Numbered from the stretch's first letter, positions 8,160-18,517 are shown. The stretch is DNA of 64,000 nt from Chitinophagaceae bacterium (GCA_016703625.1 JADJBP010000001.1:62001-126000); one strand, 5' to 3'. Numbers and translations: made by a program. The notes: generated by a model not told the origin, from the letters alone.

Positions 8160-10262
8160 ATGAATGCACAAATGAAACTCGAAAACTATATAACCGGAAA
8201 CTGGATAACCGGTGATGGCGAAGGGCAACAATTATATAATGCAGTAACGGGCGAACCCATTGCTGCAGCATCAACAAAAGGACTTGATTTTAAACAGGTG
8301 CTTGATTATGGCCGAACGGTTGGCAACCCGGCACTGCGTAAAATGACCTTTCATGAAAGGGGAAATATGCTGAAGGCCCTGGCATTACATTTAAGAAACC
8401 ACCTCGATACATTTTATGCCATCAGTTATAAGACCGGCGCAACCAGGGCCGACAGCTGGGTAGATATTGAAGGCGGTATCGGTAATTTATTTGCCAACGC
8501 TTCATTGCGGCGTAAATTTCCCAACGAAATTTTTTGTGTGGATGGCGACAGCCATAACCTGGGCACGAACAAAACTTTTATGGGAACACATATACTGGTG
8601 CCCAAAGAAGGAATTGCTGTTCACATCAATGCATTTAATTTCCCGGTATGGGGCATGCTGGAAAAAATTGCCGTGAATTTACTGGCAGGGATGCCATGCG
8701 TGGTAAAACCGGCTACGGTTACCAGTTATTTAACCGAGGCTGTTGTAAAAGAGATCATTGCTTCAAAAATTTTACCCAAAGGCGCCCTGCAGTTATTATG
8801 CGGCAGTGCTGGAGATATCCTGGATCATGTTACATCGCAGGATGTGGTCACATTCACAGGATCTGCATCAACCGGACTGTTATTGAAATCAAACCCGGTG
8901 ATCTTAAGAGAGAATGTGCCATTTAATATGGAAGCCGATTCGCTCAACTGCATTGTGCTGGGTGAAGATGTAACACCCGAAAAACCAGAATGGAATATTT
9001 TTATAAAGGAAGTGCGGAAGGAAATGACATTAAAAGCGGGGCAGCGCTGCACGGGCATACGCAGAATATTTGTTCCCGAAAATAAAATGGAGGATGTTTG
9101 GAAAGACATCAGTACATCGCTGGCGCAAACAACTATTGGCAACCCGTTGAATGCAACAGTGCGGATGGGATCGCTGGCCGGCCATACCCAACGCAATGAA
9201 GTTAAAGAACAGGTACAAAAATTACTGGCTTCTTCACAAATGATCTATGGCAGCCTGGATAGTGTGGAAGTAATTGATGCGGATGCCGGCAAAGGGGCTT
9301 TTATGAGTCCGGTTTTGCTGGTGAATAATTTACCCTGGGCTGATGCCCCTGGCTATACCACTAACCCATCACATGAAGTGGAAGCTTTTGGACCGGTTAG
9401 TACCATCATGCCCTACAAAAAAACCGAAGAAGCGGTTGCATTAAGCAAACTTGGTAAAGGAAGCCTGTGTTCTACGATAGTTACTGCTGATCATATAATT
9501 GCCCGGCAATATGTTATTGGTGCCGCAACACATCATGGCAGAATTTTAGTGTTGAATAACGAATGTGCCAAAGAAAGTACCGGGCATGGTTCGCCACTGC
9601 CTTTGCTGGTTCATGGCGGCCCGGGCCGTGCAGGTGGCGGTGAAGAAATGGGTGGACTGCGTGGCGTTAAGCATTACCTGCAACGCACGGCCATACAGGG
9701 TTCGCCAACAACCATAACAGCTATTACCAATGTATACCAGCAATATGCTGCAGGTAAAGATCCCGGCAAACATCCCTTCACCAAATATTTTGAAGAGCTG
9801 GAAGTTGGCGAACAGATCATCACTGAAAAAAGAACCATCACGGCTGAAGACATCGATAAGTTTGCTGATCTGAGCGGCGATCATTTTTATGCACATATTA
9901 AAACAACCGATTTTGAAGGCACCATGTTTGAGCAACAGGTGGCGCATGGATATTTTATCATGAGCATTGCTGCCGGCTTGTTTGTTGACAGCTACGAAAA
10001 AAATCCGGTGCTGTTAAATTATGGTATTGATGAACTTCGTTTTACCAAGCCGGTTTACCCCGGTGCAGAAATTCATATACGCTTTACCTGCAAGCAAAAA
10101 TTATTGAATGATAAACGTGTTGTAGAAAAACCCGAAGACTTTAAAAGAGGGGATGATATTGACAAGGGTATAGTAAAGTGGCTTGTGGAAATGATCGATG
10201 AAACAGGTGAAGTGACCGGGATTGCAACCATTTTAACCATGGTTGCCAAAAAAGAGCAATAA
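8160..10262 (+). CDS. paaZ: Bifunctional oxepin-CoA hydrolase / 3-oxo-5,6-didehydrosuberyl-CoA semialdehyde dehydrogenase
   Basis: The 700-residue length and two-domain order are those of PaaZ. Residues 1 to about 520 form an aldehyde dehydrogenase with general base Glu258 (NMEADS) and catalytic Cys297 (GQRCTG). Residues about 545-690 form a MaoC-type (R)-hydratase with FADLSGDHFYAH near 567 and HGYFIM. In phenylacetate breakdown the MaoC domain opens the oxepin ring and the dehydrogenase oxidises the reactive aldehyde, in the cytosol. An enoyl-CoA hydratase gene follows after 34 bases. The epoxidase genes paaABCDE are not in the window, so the pathway is either completed elsewhere or the enzyme is used for another aromatic-CoA substrate. 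The frame is intact. Confidence 0.95.
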   Translation: MNAQMKLENYITGNWITGDGEGQQLYNAVTGEPIAAASTKGLDFKQVLDYGRTVGNPALRKMTFHERGNMLKALALHLRNHLDTFYAISYKTGATRADSWVDIEGGIGNLFANASLRRKFPNEIFCVDGDSHNLGTNKTFMGTHILVPKEGIAVHINAFNFPVWGMLEKIAVNLLAGMPCVVKPATVTSYLTEAVVKEIIASKILPKGALQLLCGSAGDILDHVTSQDVVTFTGSASTGLLLKSNPVILRENVPFNMEADSLNCIVLGEDVTPEKPEWNIFIKEVRKEMTLKAGQRCTGIRRIFVPENKMEDVWKDISTSLAQTTIGNPLNATVRMGSLAGHTQRNEVKEQVQKLLASSQMIYGSLDSVEVIDADAGKGAFMSPVLLVNNLPWADAPGYTTNPSHEVEAFGPVSTIMPYKKTEEAVALSKLGKGSLCSTIVTADHIIARQYVIGAATHHGRILVLNNECAKESTGHGSPLPLLVHGGPGRAGGGEEMGGLRGVKHYLQRTAIQGSPTTITAITNVYQQYAAGKDPGKHPFTKYFEELEVGEQIITEKRTITAEDIDKFADLSGDHFYAHIKTTDFEGTMFEQQVAHGYFIMSIAAGLFVDSYEKNPVLLNYGIDELRFTKPVYPGAEIHIRFTCKQKLLNDKRVVEKPEDFKRGDDIDKGIVKWLVEMIDETGEVTGIATILTMVAKKEQ

Positions 10263-10296
10263 GATTGTGTAATTTTATCTTTGAAAAATATTTTTT

Positions 10297-11068
10297 ATGA
10301 GTACAGAAGCATATGTAAAAAGCCATATTGAACATGGCATCAATACCATTGAATTTTTTCATCCGCAAAGCAACAGCCTGCCCGGAAAAATACTGGAAGA
10401 ACTTGCCCGTGAAATTCATTTTGCGGGAACGCATGATGATACCAGGGGTGATCATTTTAAGAAGCGGCGGCGAAAAGACATTTTGCTCCGGTGCCAGTTT
10501 TGATGAACTGGTGGCCATTAAAAATGAGCAGGAAGGCCTGCGCTTTTTCAGTGGCTTTGCCAATGTGATCAATGCCATGCGCAAATGCCCAAAGTTCATT
10601 ATTGGCCGCATCCAGGGACGTTGCGTTGGCGGAGGCGTAGGACTTGTATCTGCAGTTGATTATGCCATTGCAACGGATAAGGCTGATGTTAAATTAAGTG
10701 AACTGGCGGTTGGTATCGGGCCTTTTGTGGTTGGTCCGGCAGTGGAAAGAAAAATAGGCACGGCAGCATTCAGTGCGCTGGCAATAGATGCAACCAACTG
10801 GCGCAGTACGGAATGGGCAAAGCGCAAAGGCCTTTTTGCAGAAATATACAACAGCCCAGAAAATATGGATGAGGCTGTATATAACCTGGCCAATACCCTG
10901 GCACACTCCAATCCCGTAGCCATGGCCCAGATGAAAAAAATATTCTGGAAAGGAGCCGAACATTGGGACGAATTGCTGAAGGAAAGGGCCGCGATCAGTG
11001 GAAAACTCGTTTTGGGGGAGTTTACCAAAAAAGCCATTGAAAAATTTAAAATGGCTCCAAAGCAATGA
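10297..11068 (+). CDS. Enoyl-CoA hydratase/isomerase, frameshifted
   Basis: The start MSTEAYVKSHIEHGINTIEF lies in one frame (10297 to about 10445). The rest of a crotonase-fold enzyme lies in another: oxyanion motif FCSGASFDE, GRCVGGGVGLVSA, DVKLSELAVGIGPF and VGPAVERKIG. The change falls at the GGGG run at 10445-10448, and joining the frames gives a normal protein of about 256 residues. Crotonases hydrate or isomerise enoyl-CoA thioesters. Next to paaZ it is likely to act in the same ring-cleavage route (PaaF/PaaG-like), though the exact member cannot be fixed. A TATCTTTG box lies at 10276-10283. A terminator follows at 11102. Confidence 0.8.
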
Positions 11069-11101
11069 AAACGGAATTAAGATTAAATTATTATTATATA
11101 T

Positions 11102-11129
11102 AAGGCCGGTCTTGCCGGTCTTTTCTTTT
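11102..11129 (+). terminator. Terminator after the paaZ / enoyl-CoA hydratase genes
   Basis: AAGGCCGG and CCGGTCTT pair over 8 bp (one G-T pair) around TCTTG, followed by a T-rich stretch. It closes the paaZ unit and separates it from the inorganic-carbon cluster. Confidence 0.7.
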
Positions 11130-11262
11130 AAACCTTTTTGTAAATCAATTGTTTATTAAGAGCACGAATTGTTGGATTGCTGTCATTTTTTTCATTTTTA
11201 ACAGCCAGTTCTTCCCCGGATGTTGGTTTAAAAAATGAGAAGTATTATCTTGCAGCACTTTT

Positions 11263-11634
11263 ATGAACAAAAGCCGTAAAATATATAGTGTATCACAACT
11301 GGTATCTGCCGTTATTATGATAATGGCATTGATGTGGCTTACTGTAAGCACTCCTTTTGTTTATGCCTGCCAGCAGGAACTGGCCAAACAGCAAAAAATG
11401 GAAAAAGCCGGATCCCCGGTTGCAGGCAGTGAAGAAGAAACAAACAAGATACCCAATAACAATACAGAAGAAAAAACACCCGGCAATACTTCATTATCTG
11501 AAGAATACCTCCATAATAATCACAAAGGAGATTATTCATTTGCTATATCCCTGCAGTATCAAAAATGTGATAATTCAGGCACTTATATTGCTTATCACGG
11601 CGAACTTCTCGTCCCTCCACCCAACGTACTTTAG
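11263..11634 (+). CDS. Hypothetical small exported protein ahead of the SulP gene
   Basis: The product is 123 residues. An N-terminal hydrophobic segment (residues about 12-34, ending near FVYACQQE) looks like a signal peptide or anchor. It is followed by a polar Glu/Asn/Lys-rich stretch and a short C-terminal domain ending GELLVPPPNVL. No known family is recognised. It begins 194 bases after the enoyl-CoA hydratase and lies 123 bases before the SulP transporter on the same strand, so it could lead that cluster. Codon use looks normal, which supports a real gene. Confidence 0.5.
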   Translation: MNKSRKIYSVSQLVSAVIMIMALMWLTVSTPFVYACQQELAKQQKMEKAGSPVAGSEEETNKIPNNNTEEKTPGNTSLSEEYLHNNHKGDYSFAISLQYQKCDNSGTYIAYHGELLVPPPNVL

Positions 11635-11757
11635 TTTCATCTTCATTTATTTTTAATGGCACCGCATGGTGTCAACCTCCTTATTATTTTAAAGCAATCT
11701 TATTATCCGATTTGATGGTAATACTATTCTTTTATAATTAAATCAAAAGAGTTTTTC

Positions 11758-13314
11758 ATGAAAAATAATAACCTGTTTAAAGAATTTAAGAATGACCTTC
11801 CGGCGAGTATTGTCGTATTTTTTGTAGCAGTTCCTTTATGCCTGGGTATTGCACTGGCTTCAGGCGCACCCTTGTTTTCCGGTATCATTGCAGGAATTGT
11901 GGGCGGTATCATTGTAGGTATTGCCAGTGGATCACCATTAGGTGTTAGTGGTCCAGCTGCCGGCCTTGCTGTAATTGTATTAACTGCTATCGGTACGCTG
12001 GGGTCCTTCCAGGCTTTTTTACTGTCGGTTGTTATAGCCGGAATTATCCAACTGGCACTCGGCTTTGCCAAAGCTGGTTTTATTGCCTACTTTTTTCCTT
12101 CCTCAGTTATTAAGGGAATGCTTACGGGTATAGGGCTGCTTATAATCTTAAAACAAATTCCACACGCTTTGGGCTGGGATAAGGACCCTGAAGGAGATGA
12201 TGCTTTTATACAGGCAGACGGTCAGAATACATTTTCTGAAATTGCCAAAGCGTTAGATTTTATAACTCCGGGAGCCGCCTTGATTGCAGTCATTTCATTA
12301 GCTATCCTGATATTGTGGGATTCAGTATTAACCAAAAAACATAAAATCTTTCAACTGATACAGGGTCCCATTGTTGTGGTAATTCTGGGTATTGTAATGA
12401 ATTATCTGTTTAAATCAGGAACGCTGAATTTTAGTTTGGCTGAAGACCAGGTTGTAAGGCTGCCGGTAGCGAACAATTTCACGGAATTTTTCAACCAGTT
12501 TACTTTCCCGGATTTTTCAGCTATAACAAATTTGGAAGTTTGGAAAATAGGCCTTGTAATGGCCATTGTTGCAAGCCTTGAAACATTATTATGTGTAGAG
12601 GCTACCGACAAAATGGACCCGGATAAAAGAGTTACACCCACCAACCGTGAATTAAAAGCACAGGGTTTAGGTAATATTGTTTCAGGACTAATTGGAGGTT
12701 TACCGGTAACACAGGTTATTGTACGCAGCTCGGCAAATATAAATTTTGGTGGCAAAACTAAATTATCAGCAATACTTCATGGAGTTTTCTTATTGGTCTC
12801 GGCTATAACCATAGCCGGCTTATTGAACATGATACCGCTGGCAAGTTTAGCAGCCATTTTACTGATGGTGGGTTATAAGTTAGCAAAACCCATGCTATTT
12901 AAACAGATGTACAGGTTGGGCTGGGAACAGTTTATCCCTTTTGTGGCTACTGTTGTTGGTATTTTAGCAACAGACCTGTTAAGGGGGATTACCATCGGTA
13001 TGTTGTTCGGTATTTTTTACACACTTCGTCATAGCTATCGCAATTCTCACTATATGAAAGAAACGGTTACAACAGAAGAAGGGCAGGAAGTGCATCATAT
13101 TGTACTGGCCGAAGAAGTTTCTTTTTTTAATAAGGCAAGTGTGATAAAAGAACTTGAAGAGATCCCAAAAAATTCAAAAGTTATTATTGATTGCACCAAA
13201 TCCAAATCCATTGCATATGATGTAGTGGAACTCATCCGCGATTTCAGAAGCAATGCCAAAACAAAAAACATAGCAGTTGAAACGGTCAACTTTATTGAAC
13301 CGTCTTTAAAATAA
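11758..13314 (+). CDS. SulP-family anion (bicarbonate/sulfate) transporter with STAS domain
   Basis: The product is 518 residues. It opens with the SulP signature (VFFVAVPLCLGIALASGAP, then SPLGVSGPAAGLAVI), has about 12 membrane helices, and ends in a cytoplasmic STAS domain from about residue 430 (VSFFNKASVIKEL, KVIIDCTKS). SulP members carry sulfate or bicarbonate, often with Na+. Immediately downstream, 33 bases on, is a beta carbonic anhydrase, and then DabA/DabB, so bicarbonate is the likely substrate. Similar SulP-carbonic anhydrase pairs, including fusions, are known in other bacteria. The frame is intact. Confidence 0.88.
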   Translation: MKNNNLFKEFKNDLPASIVVFFVAVPLCLGIALASGAPLFSGIIAGIVGGIIVGIASGSPLGVSGPAAGLAVIVLTAIGTLGSFQAFLLSVVIAGIIQLALGFAKAGFIAYFFPSSVIKGMLTGIGLLIILKQIPHALGWDKDPEGDDAFIQADGQNTFSEIAKALDFITPGAALIAVISLAILILWDSVLTKKHKIFQLIQGPIVVVILGIVMNYLFKSGTLNFSLAEDQVVRLPVANNFTEFFNQFTFPDFSAITNLEVWKIGLVMAIVASLETLLCVEATDKMDPDKRVTPTNRELKAQGLGNIVSGLIGGLPVTQVIVRSSANINFGGKTKLSAILHGVFLLVSAITIAGLLNMIPLASLAAILLMVGYKLAKPMLFKQMYRLGWEQFIPFVATVVGILATDLLRGITIGMLFGIFYTLRHSYRNSHYMKETVTTEEGQEVHHIVLAEEVSFFNKASVIKELEEIPKNSKVIIDCTKSKSIAYDVVELIRDFRSNAKTKNIAVETVNFIEPSLK

Positions 13315-13347
13315 AATTTTTATTAAAACATTAAAACAGATTAAAAA

Positions 13348-14037
13348 ATGAGAGTTCATACAAAAGAAACACAAGCCAGTTTAACACCCAGGATGGCATT
13401 GGAAATTTTACAGGAAGGCAATGCCAGGTTTGTAAAAAATTATAAAGCACAAAGAGATCTATTAGCCCAGGTGAATGCCACCCGTGACGGGCAATGGCCA
13501 TTTGCCACCATACTTAGCTGTATTGACAGCCGCACTTCTTCTGAGTTGATTTTCGACCAGGGATTGGGCGATGTTTTTTCTGTCAGGATCGCCGGTAATA
13601 TTGTGAATACGGACATATTGGGCAGCATGGAGTTTGCCTGTAAAGTAGCGGGTTCAAAGCTTATAGTCGTTCTGGGCCACACCAAATGCGGGGCAGTAAA
13701 AGGAGCCTGCGACCATGTAGAAATGGGGAACCTTACCGAGTTATTATCCAAACTGCAACCCGCTGTTTATGCCGAATCTGAAACAACGGCCATGGATAAG
13801 AGAAATTCAAAAAATGGAAAATTTGTCGAAAATGTATCCTCATTAAATGTGAAACGGGGAGTTAAAAACATTATTGAACGCAGTTTTATTCTGGAAGAAA
13901 TGTTGGACAAAGGCGAAATTGGGATTGTTGGAGCTATGTATAATATTGATACGGGAAAGGTAGATTTTTATAAAGATGTGTCGTACATAAAGGATGAAAA
14001 AAATCCAACATTCAGTATAGCGGAACTAAGGCATTAA
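13348..14037 (+). CDS. Beta-class carbonic anhydrase
   Basis: The product is 229 residues without a signal peptide, so cytosolic. Zinc ligands and the catalytic dyad are visible: Cys-x-Asp-x-Arg in SCIDSRTSSE and the His/Cys pair in LGHTKCGAVKGAC. VRIAGNIVNTDILGSMEF is the conserved core helix. It interconverts CO2 and bicarbonate. Placed between a SulP transporter and the DabAB pump, it would set the CO2/bicarbonate balance for carboxylases. Only 33 bases separate it from the SulP gene, so the two are very likely cotranscribed. Confidence 0.93.
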   Translation: MRVHTKETQASLTPRMALEILQEGNARFVKNYKAQRDLLAQVNATRDGQWPFATILSCIDSRTSSELIFDQGLGDVFSVRIAGNIVNTDILGSMEFACKVAGSKLIVVLGHTKCGAVKGACDHVEMGNLTELLSKLQPAVYAESETTAMDKRNSKNGKFVENVSSLNVKRGVKNIIERSFILEEMLDKGEIGIVGAMYNIDTGKVDFYKDVSYIKDEKNPTFSIAELRH

Positions 14038-14047
14038 TTTTTAAACA

Positions 14048-14082
14048 GGGTTGGAAATTAACTCCAACCCCATATTTTTTTT
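14048..14082 (+). terminator. Hairpin between carbonic anhydrase and dabA
   Basis: GGGTTGGA and TCCAACCC form a perfect 8-bp stem with a 7-base loop, followed by CATATTTTTTTT. It lies in the 47-base gap between the carbonic anhydrase stop and the dabA start. It looks like an intrinsic terminator but sits inside a run of functionally linked genes, so partial read-through or attenuation is likely. Confidence 0.65.
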
Positions 14083-14084
14083 AT

Positions 14085-16652
14085 ATGTATAACCATTCCT
14101 TTAATGAAGACCATGTGCTGCATGAACTGAAACACTTTTTGCCGTCGCAACAGGCATTGAAGGATTTTATTCATCATAATTCCTTACATGCTTTTCAGCA
14201 CATGAAGTTTTATGATGCCATTTTTAAGGCCTCCGGGATCTTTGGTTTCCAGGTGCACCTGCAATTAACGGAGTACCGGGAGATGTATGAGACCGGCCGG
14301 ATCAGGAAAGACATCCTGGAAATGGTTATTGCCAATAAAAAAGGAAAGGAATCCCTGAACAGCTGGAAAGAAAAACTGGTCAGCAAAGACTATTATACCA
14401 TTAATCATCCCCGGATCGGTCAACTGCGAAGGCATTGGAAAGATGTATACCGGGTAGATCTTGATAACAAAGTTCATCCATTGCTGTTTCGCATACTTTG
14501 TGGTTTTTTGGACCAGGGTATAGCCGTTGACCAATTCCCGGTGGCCGGCAGGCGTTTTTCTGATAGTATGAAAGAACTGGAAAAAAACAGTTTCATCAGC
14601 TTCTTTAAAACAAAAGCCATCAAACAAAAATTCCTGTCGGGATCATACAGCATACCGGAACTGTTGAAAACAATTGTTGGCAAGGAAGCATACTTTGAAC
14701 AATACCTGTTCGACCAGCAATTTGCCCATCATGGCTGGAGCGGTTTTGTAAGTGCAGTGGAAGATAACCCGCAAACACTGCTCGACAATAAAAAGATCAC
14801 GTTGAAGGAACTGGTGGAATTTGAACTGCTGATGGAGCTGGATACATTGAATCATGTACTGGGTAACAGCTGGCAACCTTTGGCCGATCATGTTATTGAG
14901 CCACCCATGGATCTCTGGGCCGATTACCCGAAAACCGAATTTGCATCCGTAATCGAATTGTGGCAGGATGCTTTTGAATGGAGTTATTATGATTCGGTTT
15001 TGAAGGGCCTGTTGCTGGCTAATGAAAGAAGACTGTTAAGGCACCATGGAAACGGCGTATCCATTCCGTTAGTTAACAACGCCCCGTCACTGCAGGCCAT
15101 ATTCTGTATTGATGAACGGGAAGATTCGATTCGCCGCCACATTGAAGCCGTTGATAAAACAGCCGAAACCTTTGGCGCCCCCGGGTTTTTTGGCGTAGAG
15201 TTTTATTTTCAACAGCAGGGCAGCAAGTTCTATGATAAACTTTGCCCCGCACCGGTAACACCTAAATATTTGATAAAAGAGTCTGATGCAACGGCAAAAC
15301 GCAAAGATGAACTGATCTATACCAAATATACACACGGCATTTTATCCGGGTTTTTCTTAAGCATTGGTTTTGGTTTTTGGGCATTTGTAAAAAAGATACA
15401 AATGCTGTTTCGCCCCAAAATGAGCCCGGCCATTTCAAATGCTTATGGCCACATGGATAAACAATCCACACTTGCCATCGAAAATAAGAACATCAATGAT
15501 ATTGAAAATGGTTTGCAGCTTGGATATACACTTGATGAAATGGTTACCAGGGCCGAAGGTTTTTTAAGAGGCATTGGGCTTATCAAAGAATTTGCATCCA
15601 TCATTTATATTGTGGCACATGGCAGCAGCAGTGCCAACAACCCGCACCATGGTGCACATGATTGCGGGGCCTGCAGCGGAAGGCCGGGAGCTACCAATGC
15701 CAGGGTGCAGTCGTATATTTTGAATCATAAAAAAGTAAGGGAGATACTGGCAACAAAAGGAATTGCCATTCCCGAAACCACGCAATTTGTAGGGTGTATG
15801 CATGACACGGCCGCGGATGTAATGGCCTATTATGACGAAAGCGTACTTACTGACGAAAATACAAAAGCACACATCATCAACATACAGCATTTTGAAACGG
15901 CACTAAACCTGAATGCAAAAGAACGCAGCCGGCGTTTTGCATCCATTAATACCAAACAGGAACTGGAGCAGGTTAGAAAAGCCATACACAGCCGTTCCGT
16001 TTCGTTGTTTGAACCGAGGCCGGAGCTGGGTCATGGAACCAACACACTGGCGATCATCGGCCGCAGGCAGGTGACCAAGGGTTTGTTTTTAGACCGGCGT
16101 GCTTTTCTCAACAGTTATGACCACAGCACGGATGCAGATGGTGCCATCTTATCTGCCGTGATGCGGCCCATTGGTTTGGTTTGCGGGGGTATAAACCTGG
16201 AATATTATTTTTCGAGGGTGGATAATATTAAGATGGGAGCCGGTACCAAACTTCCCCATAACGTGATGGGTTTGTTTGGCGTTGCCAACAGCAGTGATGG
16301 TGACCTGAGGCCGGGACTGCCCTGGCAAATGATAGAAGTACATGACCCGGTTCGTTTGCTCGTGATCGTTGAACACAGGCCCGACATCGTTTTAAAAGCG
16401 ATCCAGTCTTCACCGGAAGTATTTGAATGGTATAAAAATGAGTGGGTGCACATCATGGCGCTGGATCCGCAGGAACAGCAGTTCTATTATTTCAGGAACG
16501 GGGCATTTGAAAAATATGTACCCATTACCGGCAGTGACGAAATAAAAACCATTCATAATATGGAAGCATTTATTGAAGGCGCCATGGAAATGGAAACGAA
16601 TCACATTGTACATGCAACGGAAGAGAATTTACCGGTATACCTGCTGGATTAA
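14085..16652 (+). CDS. dabA: Inorganic carbon uptake subunit DabA (DUF2309/UPF0753)
   Basis: The product is 855 residues, the normal length for DabA. The zinc site matches the carbonic-anhydrase-like centre of the Halothiobacillus protein: Cys341 and Asp343 in FCIDERED, His512 in VAHGSSS and Cys527 in AHDCGAC, with the same spacings (2 and 15 residues) as the published ligands. DabA with the membrane subunit DabB hydrates CO2 one way, powered by the cation gradient, and so traps bicarbonate inside the cell. It has no signal peptide and is expected at the inner face of the membrane. The dabB gene follows after 47 bases. The frame is intact. Confidence 0.93.
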   Translation: MYNHSFNEDHVLHELKHFLPSQQALKDFIHHNSLHAFQHMKFYDAIFKASGIFGFQVHLQLTEYREMYETGRIRKDILEMVIANKKGKESLNSWKEKLVSKDYYTINHPRIGQLRRHWKDVYRVDLDNKVHPLLFRILCGFLDQGIAVDQFPVAGRRFSDSMKELEKNSFISFFKTKAIKQKFLSGSYSIPELLKTIVGKEAYFEQYLFDQQFAHHGWSGFVSAVEDNPQTLLDNKKITLKELVEFELLMELDTLNHVLGNSWQPLADHVIEPPMDLWADYPKTEFASVIELWQDAFEWSYYDSVLKGLLLANERRLLRHHGNGVSIPLVNNAPSLQAIFCIDEREDSIRRHIEAVDKTAETFGAPGFFGVEFYFQQQGSKFYDKLCPAPVTPKYLIKESDATAKRKDELIYTKYTHGILSGFFLSIGFGFWAFVKKIQMLFRPKMSPAISNAYGHMDKQSTLAIENKNINDIENGLQLGYTLDEMVTRAEGFLRGIGLIKEFASIIYIVAHGSSSANNPHHGAHDCGACSGRPGATNARVQSYILNHKKVREILATKGIAIPETTQFVGCMHDTAADVMAYYDESVLTDENTKAHIINIQHFETALNLNAKERSRRFASINTKQELEQVRKAIHSRSVSLFEPRPELGHGTNTLAIIGRRQVTKGLFLDRRAFLNSYDHSTDADGAILSAVMRPIGLVCGGINLEYYFSRVDNIKMGAGTKLPHNVMGLFGVANSSDGDLRPGLPWQMIEVHDPVRLLVIVEHRPDIVLKAIQSSPEVFEWYKNEWVHIMALDPQEQQFYYFRNGAFEKYVPITGSDEIKTIHNMEAFIEGAMEMETNHIVHATEENLPVYLLD

Positions 16653-16699
16653 ATGGAATTGAAAAGGGGCACCACTGCGCAAAAAAATAAAAAAATTAA

Positions 16700-18516
16700 A
16701 TGAACCAATTACTCGTTTTATTTATCGCCATTCCGTTACTGGCATTCGGGGTAAGCCTGTTCTGGCAAAACAAAAGCGAAAAGGTTATCGGCCGCATTGT
16801 ACGCTTTACCAAGGTATTGTATATCATGGTCTCGGTTTCTTTTGCTGCGTGGTGGATCGCCAACGGGCTTGAACCGGTAAGTTATCGCGTGGCAACCCTT
16901 TACCAAACTGAAAAGCCGTTTTCAGCATCATCGGGGCTTTCCTGTTTTTCCTGGTGGCTACGTTCAGCAAATATTATATGCACCGGGATGAAGGGTATAA
17001 ACGCTTCTTCAACACCATCCTGTTGTTTGCAACAGGGTATAACTTTATCATCTTGTCCGGGAACTTTGAAACCCTGTTTATCGGGTGGGAGATCAAGGGC
17101 TTTTGTTCTTTCCTGCTGATCGCATTTTACCGTAACCGTTATTTGCCGGTTAAAAATGCATTCAAAGCCATTTCTTATTACCGCATCAGCGATGTGTCCC
17201 TTATGCTTTGTATGTGGATGATGCACCACCTCACACACAGGAATATCAGTTTTTCCGGGTTGGGCGAAGCAAAAACCCTGGCGCTGCAATCTGCCAATAC
17301 AGGCATGGCCGTATTTATTGTATGTATGATGATACTTCCTGCCGCGATCAAGTCGGCACAGTTCCCATTCACCGCCTGGCTGCCAAGGGCCATGGAGGGC
17401 CCCACTTCTTCCTCTGCCATTTTTTACGGTTCACTGAGTGTGCATATTGGCGTTTTTTTATTGCTGCGTACGCATCCCTTTTGGGAAGATATGTTGTGGG
17501 CAAAAATTGTCATCATCACTATCGGGGCATTAACAGCTATTGTAGCCACATTCATAGCGCGGGCGCAATCAACGGTTAAAACACAGATCGCCTATTCTTC
17601 GGCGGCCCAGATCGGGTTAATGTTCATTGAAGTGGCCCTGGGTTTTCACTGGCTTGTTTTGATACATTTTGCGGGCAATGCTTTTTTAAGGACCTATCAA
17701 CTGCTGGTTTCCCCATCGGTGTTAAACTACCTGGTACATCACCAGTATTTTCATTACACCCCGCCTGAGCAAAAACCGGTATCAAAAATAAAAGCCACAT
17801 TTTATATGCTGGGCATCAGGGAATGGAATTTAGACAGCATGATGTTTACTTATGTATGGAGCCCATTTAAATGGCTGGGAAAACAACTTCCGTTTTTACA
17901 CTCAAAGATCATCAGCACTTTCCTTATCCTTACGGCGATCGTACTCCTGTTGCTCGGGTATGCGTACCCGGGAATAGTTTCCACAACGGGCAGTATCATG
18001 CCGGTCATTTTAATGGCCATTGCCCTCGCAGTTATCCTTTTTGCCTTCAGCTACAGGCAATCCGCTTTACAGGCATGGGTATACCTGCTAACCGGCAATT
18101 TGTTTATCATGGTTGCCGTTTTGTATAACGCCCCATTTATTAACCCCATTGAAATTTTCTTTTATGCAAGCGGGGTTTTGATCGCATTTTTGATCGGGTA
18201 TTACTGTTTACAAAAAATAAGATCGATCGATGGGGATATTTCGCTGGATAAATTTCACGGGTATGTATACGAGCAGGAAAATACCGGCCTGTTATTCCTG
18301 TTTGCAACCATTGGTATGCTGGGCTTCCCGGTAACTGCGGCATTTATAGGAATTGATGTATTGTTTACTTATGTACACAGCAACCAGGTTGTATTGATCA
18401 TCGGGATGGCTTTGTGTCTTATCTTACTTGAACTCTCGGCTTTCCGCATCTTCCTGCGCATTTTCATGGGCCCGCATAAAAAATTATATCACCCGGTTGC
18501 ATTCCGCTCATCATAA
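16700..18516 (+). CDS. dabB: Inorganic carbon uptake subunit DabB (NuoL-like proton channel), frameshifted
   Basis: The N terminus (MNQLLVLFIAIPLLAFG ... ATLYQTE) lies in one frame and the rest, from about 16918 (SIIGAFLFFLVATFSKYY), in another. The long part has the NuoL/MrpA fold: LFIGWEIKGFCSFLLI, the antiporter core PAAIKSAQFPFTAWLPRAM, then EGPTSSSAIFYGS with the channel lysine, about 13 helices. DabB couples cation influx to the DabA zinc centre. Where the frames meet, homologues as I recall them have a further short segment ending one helix, so some codons may be missing as well as a base shifted. It ends one base before the ATG-side of the DUF2490 gene (stop 18516, next start 18518). 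Confidence 0.82.
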
Positions 18517-18517
18517 T

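Noticed and set aside
11145..11351. 68-residue minus-strand ORF before the carbon cluster
   Set aside because: It overlaps the 123-residue gene and has no motif or ribosome site.
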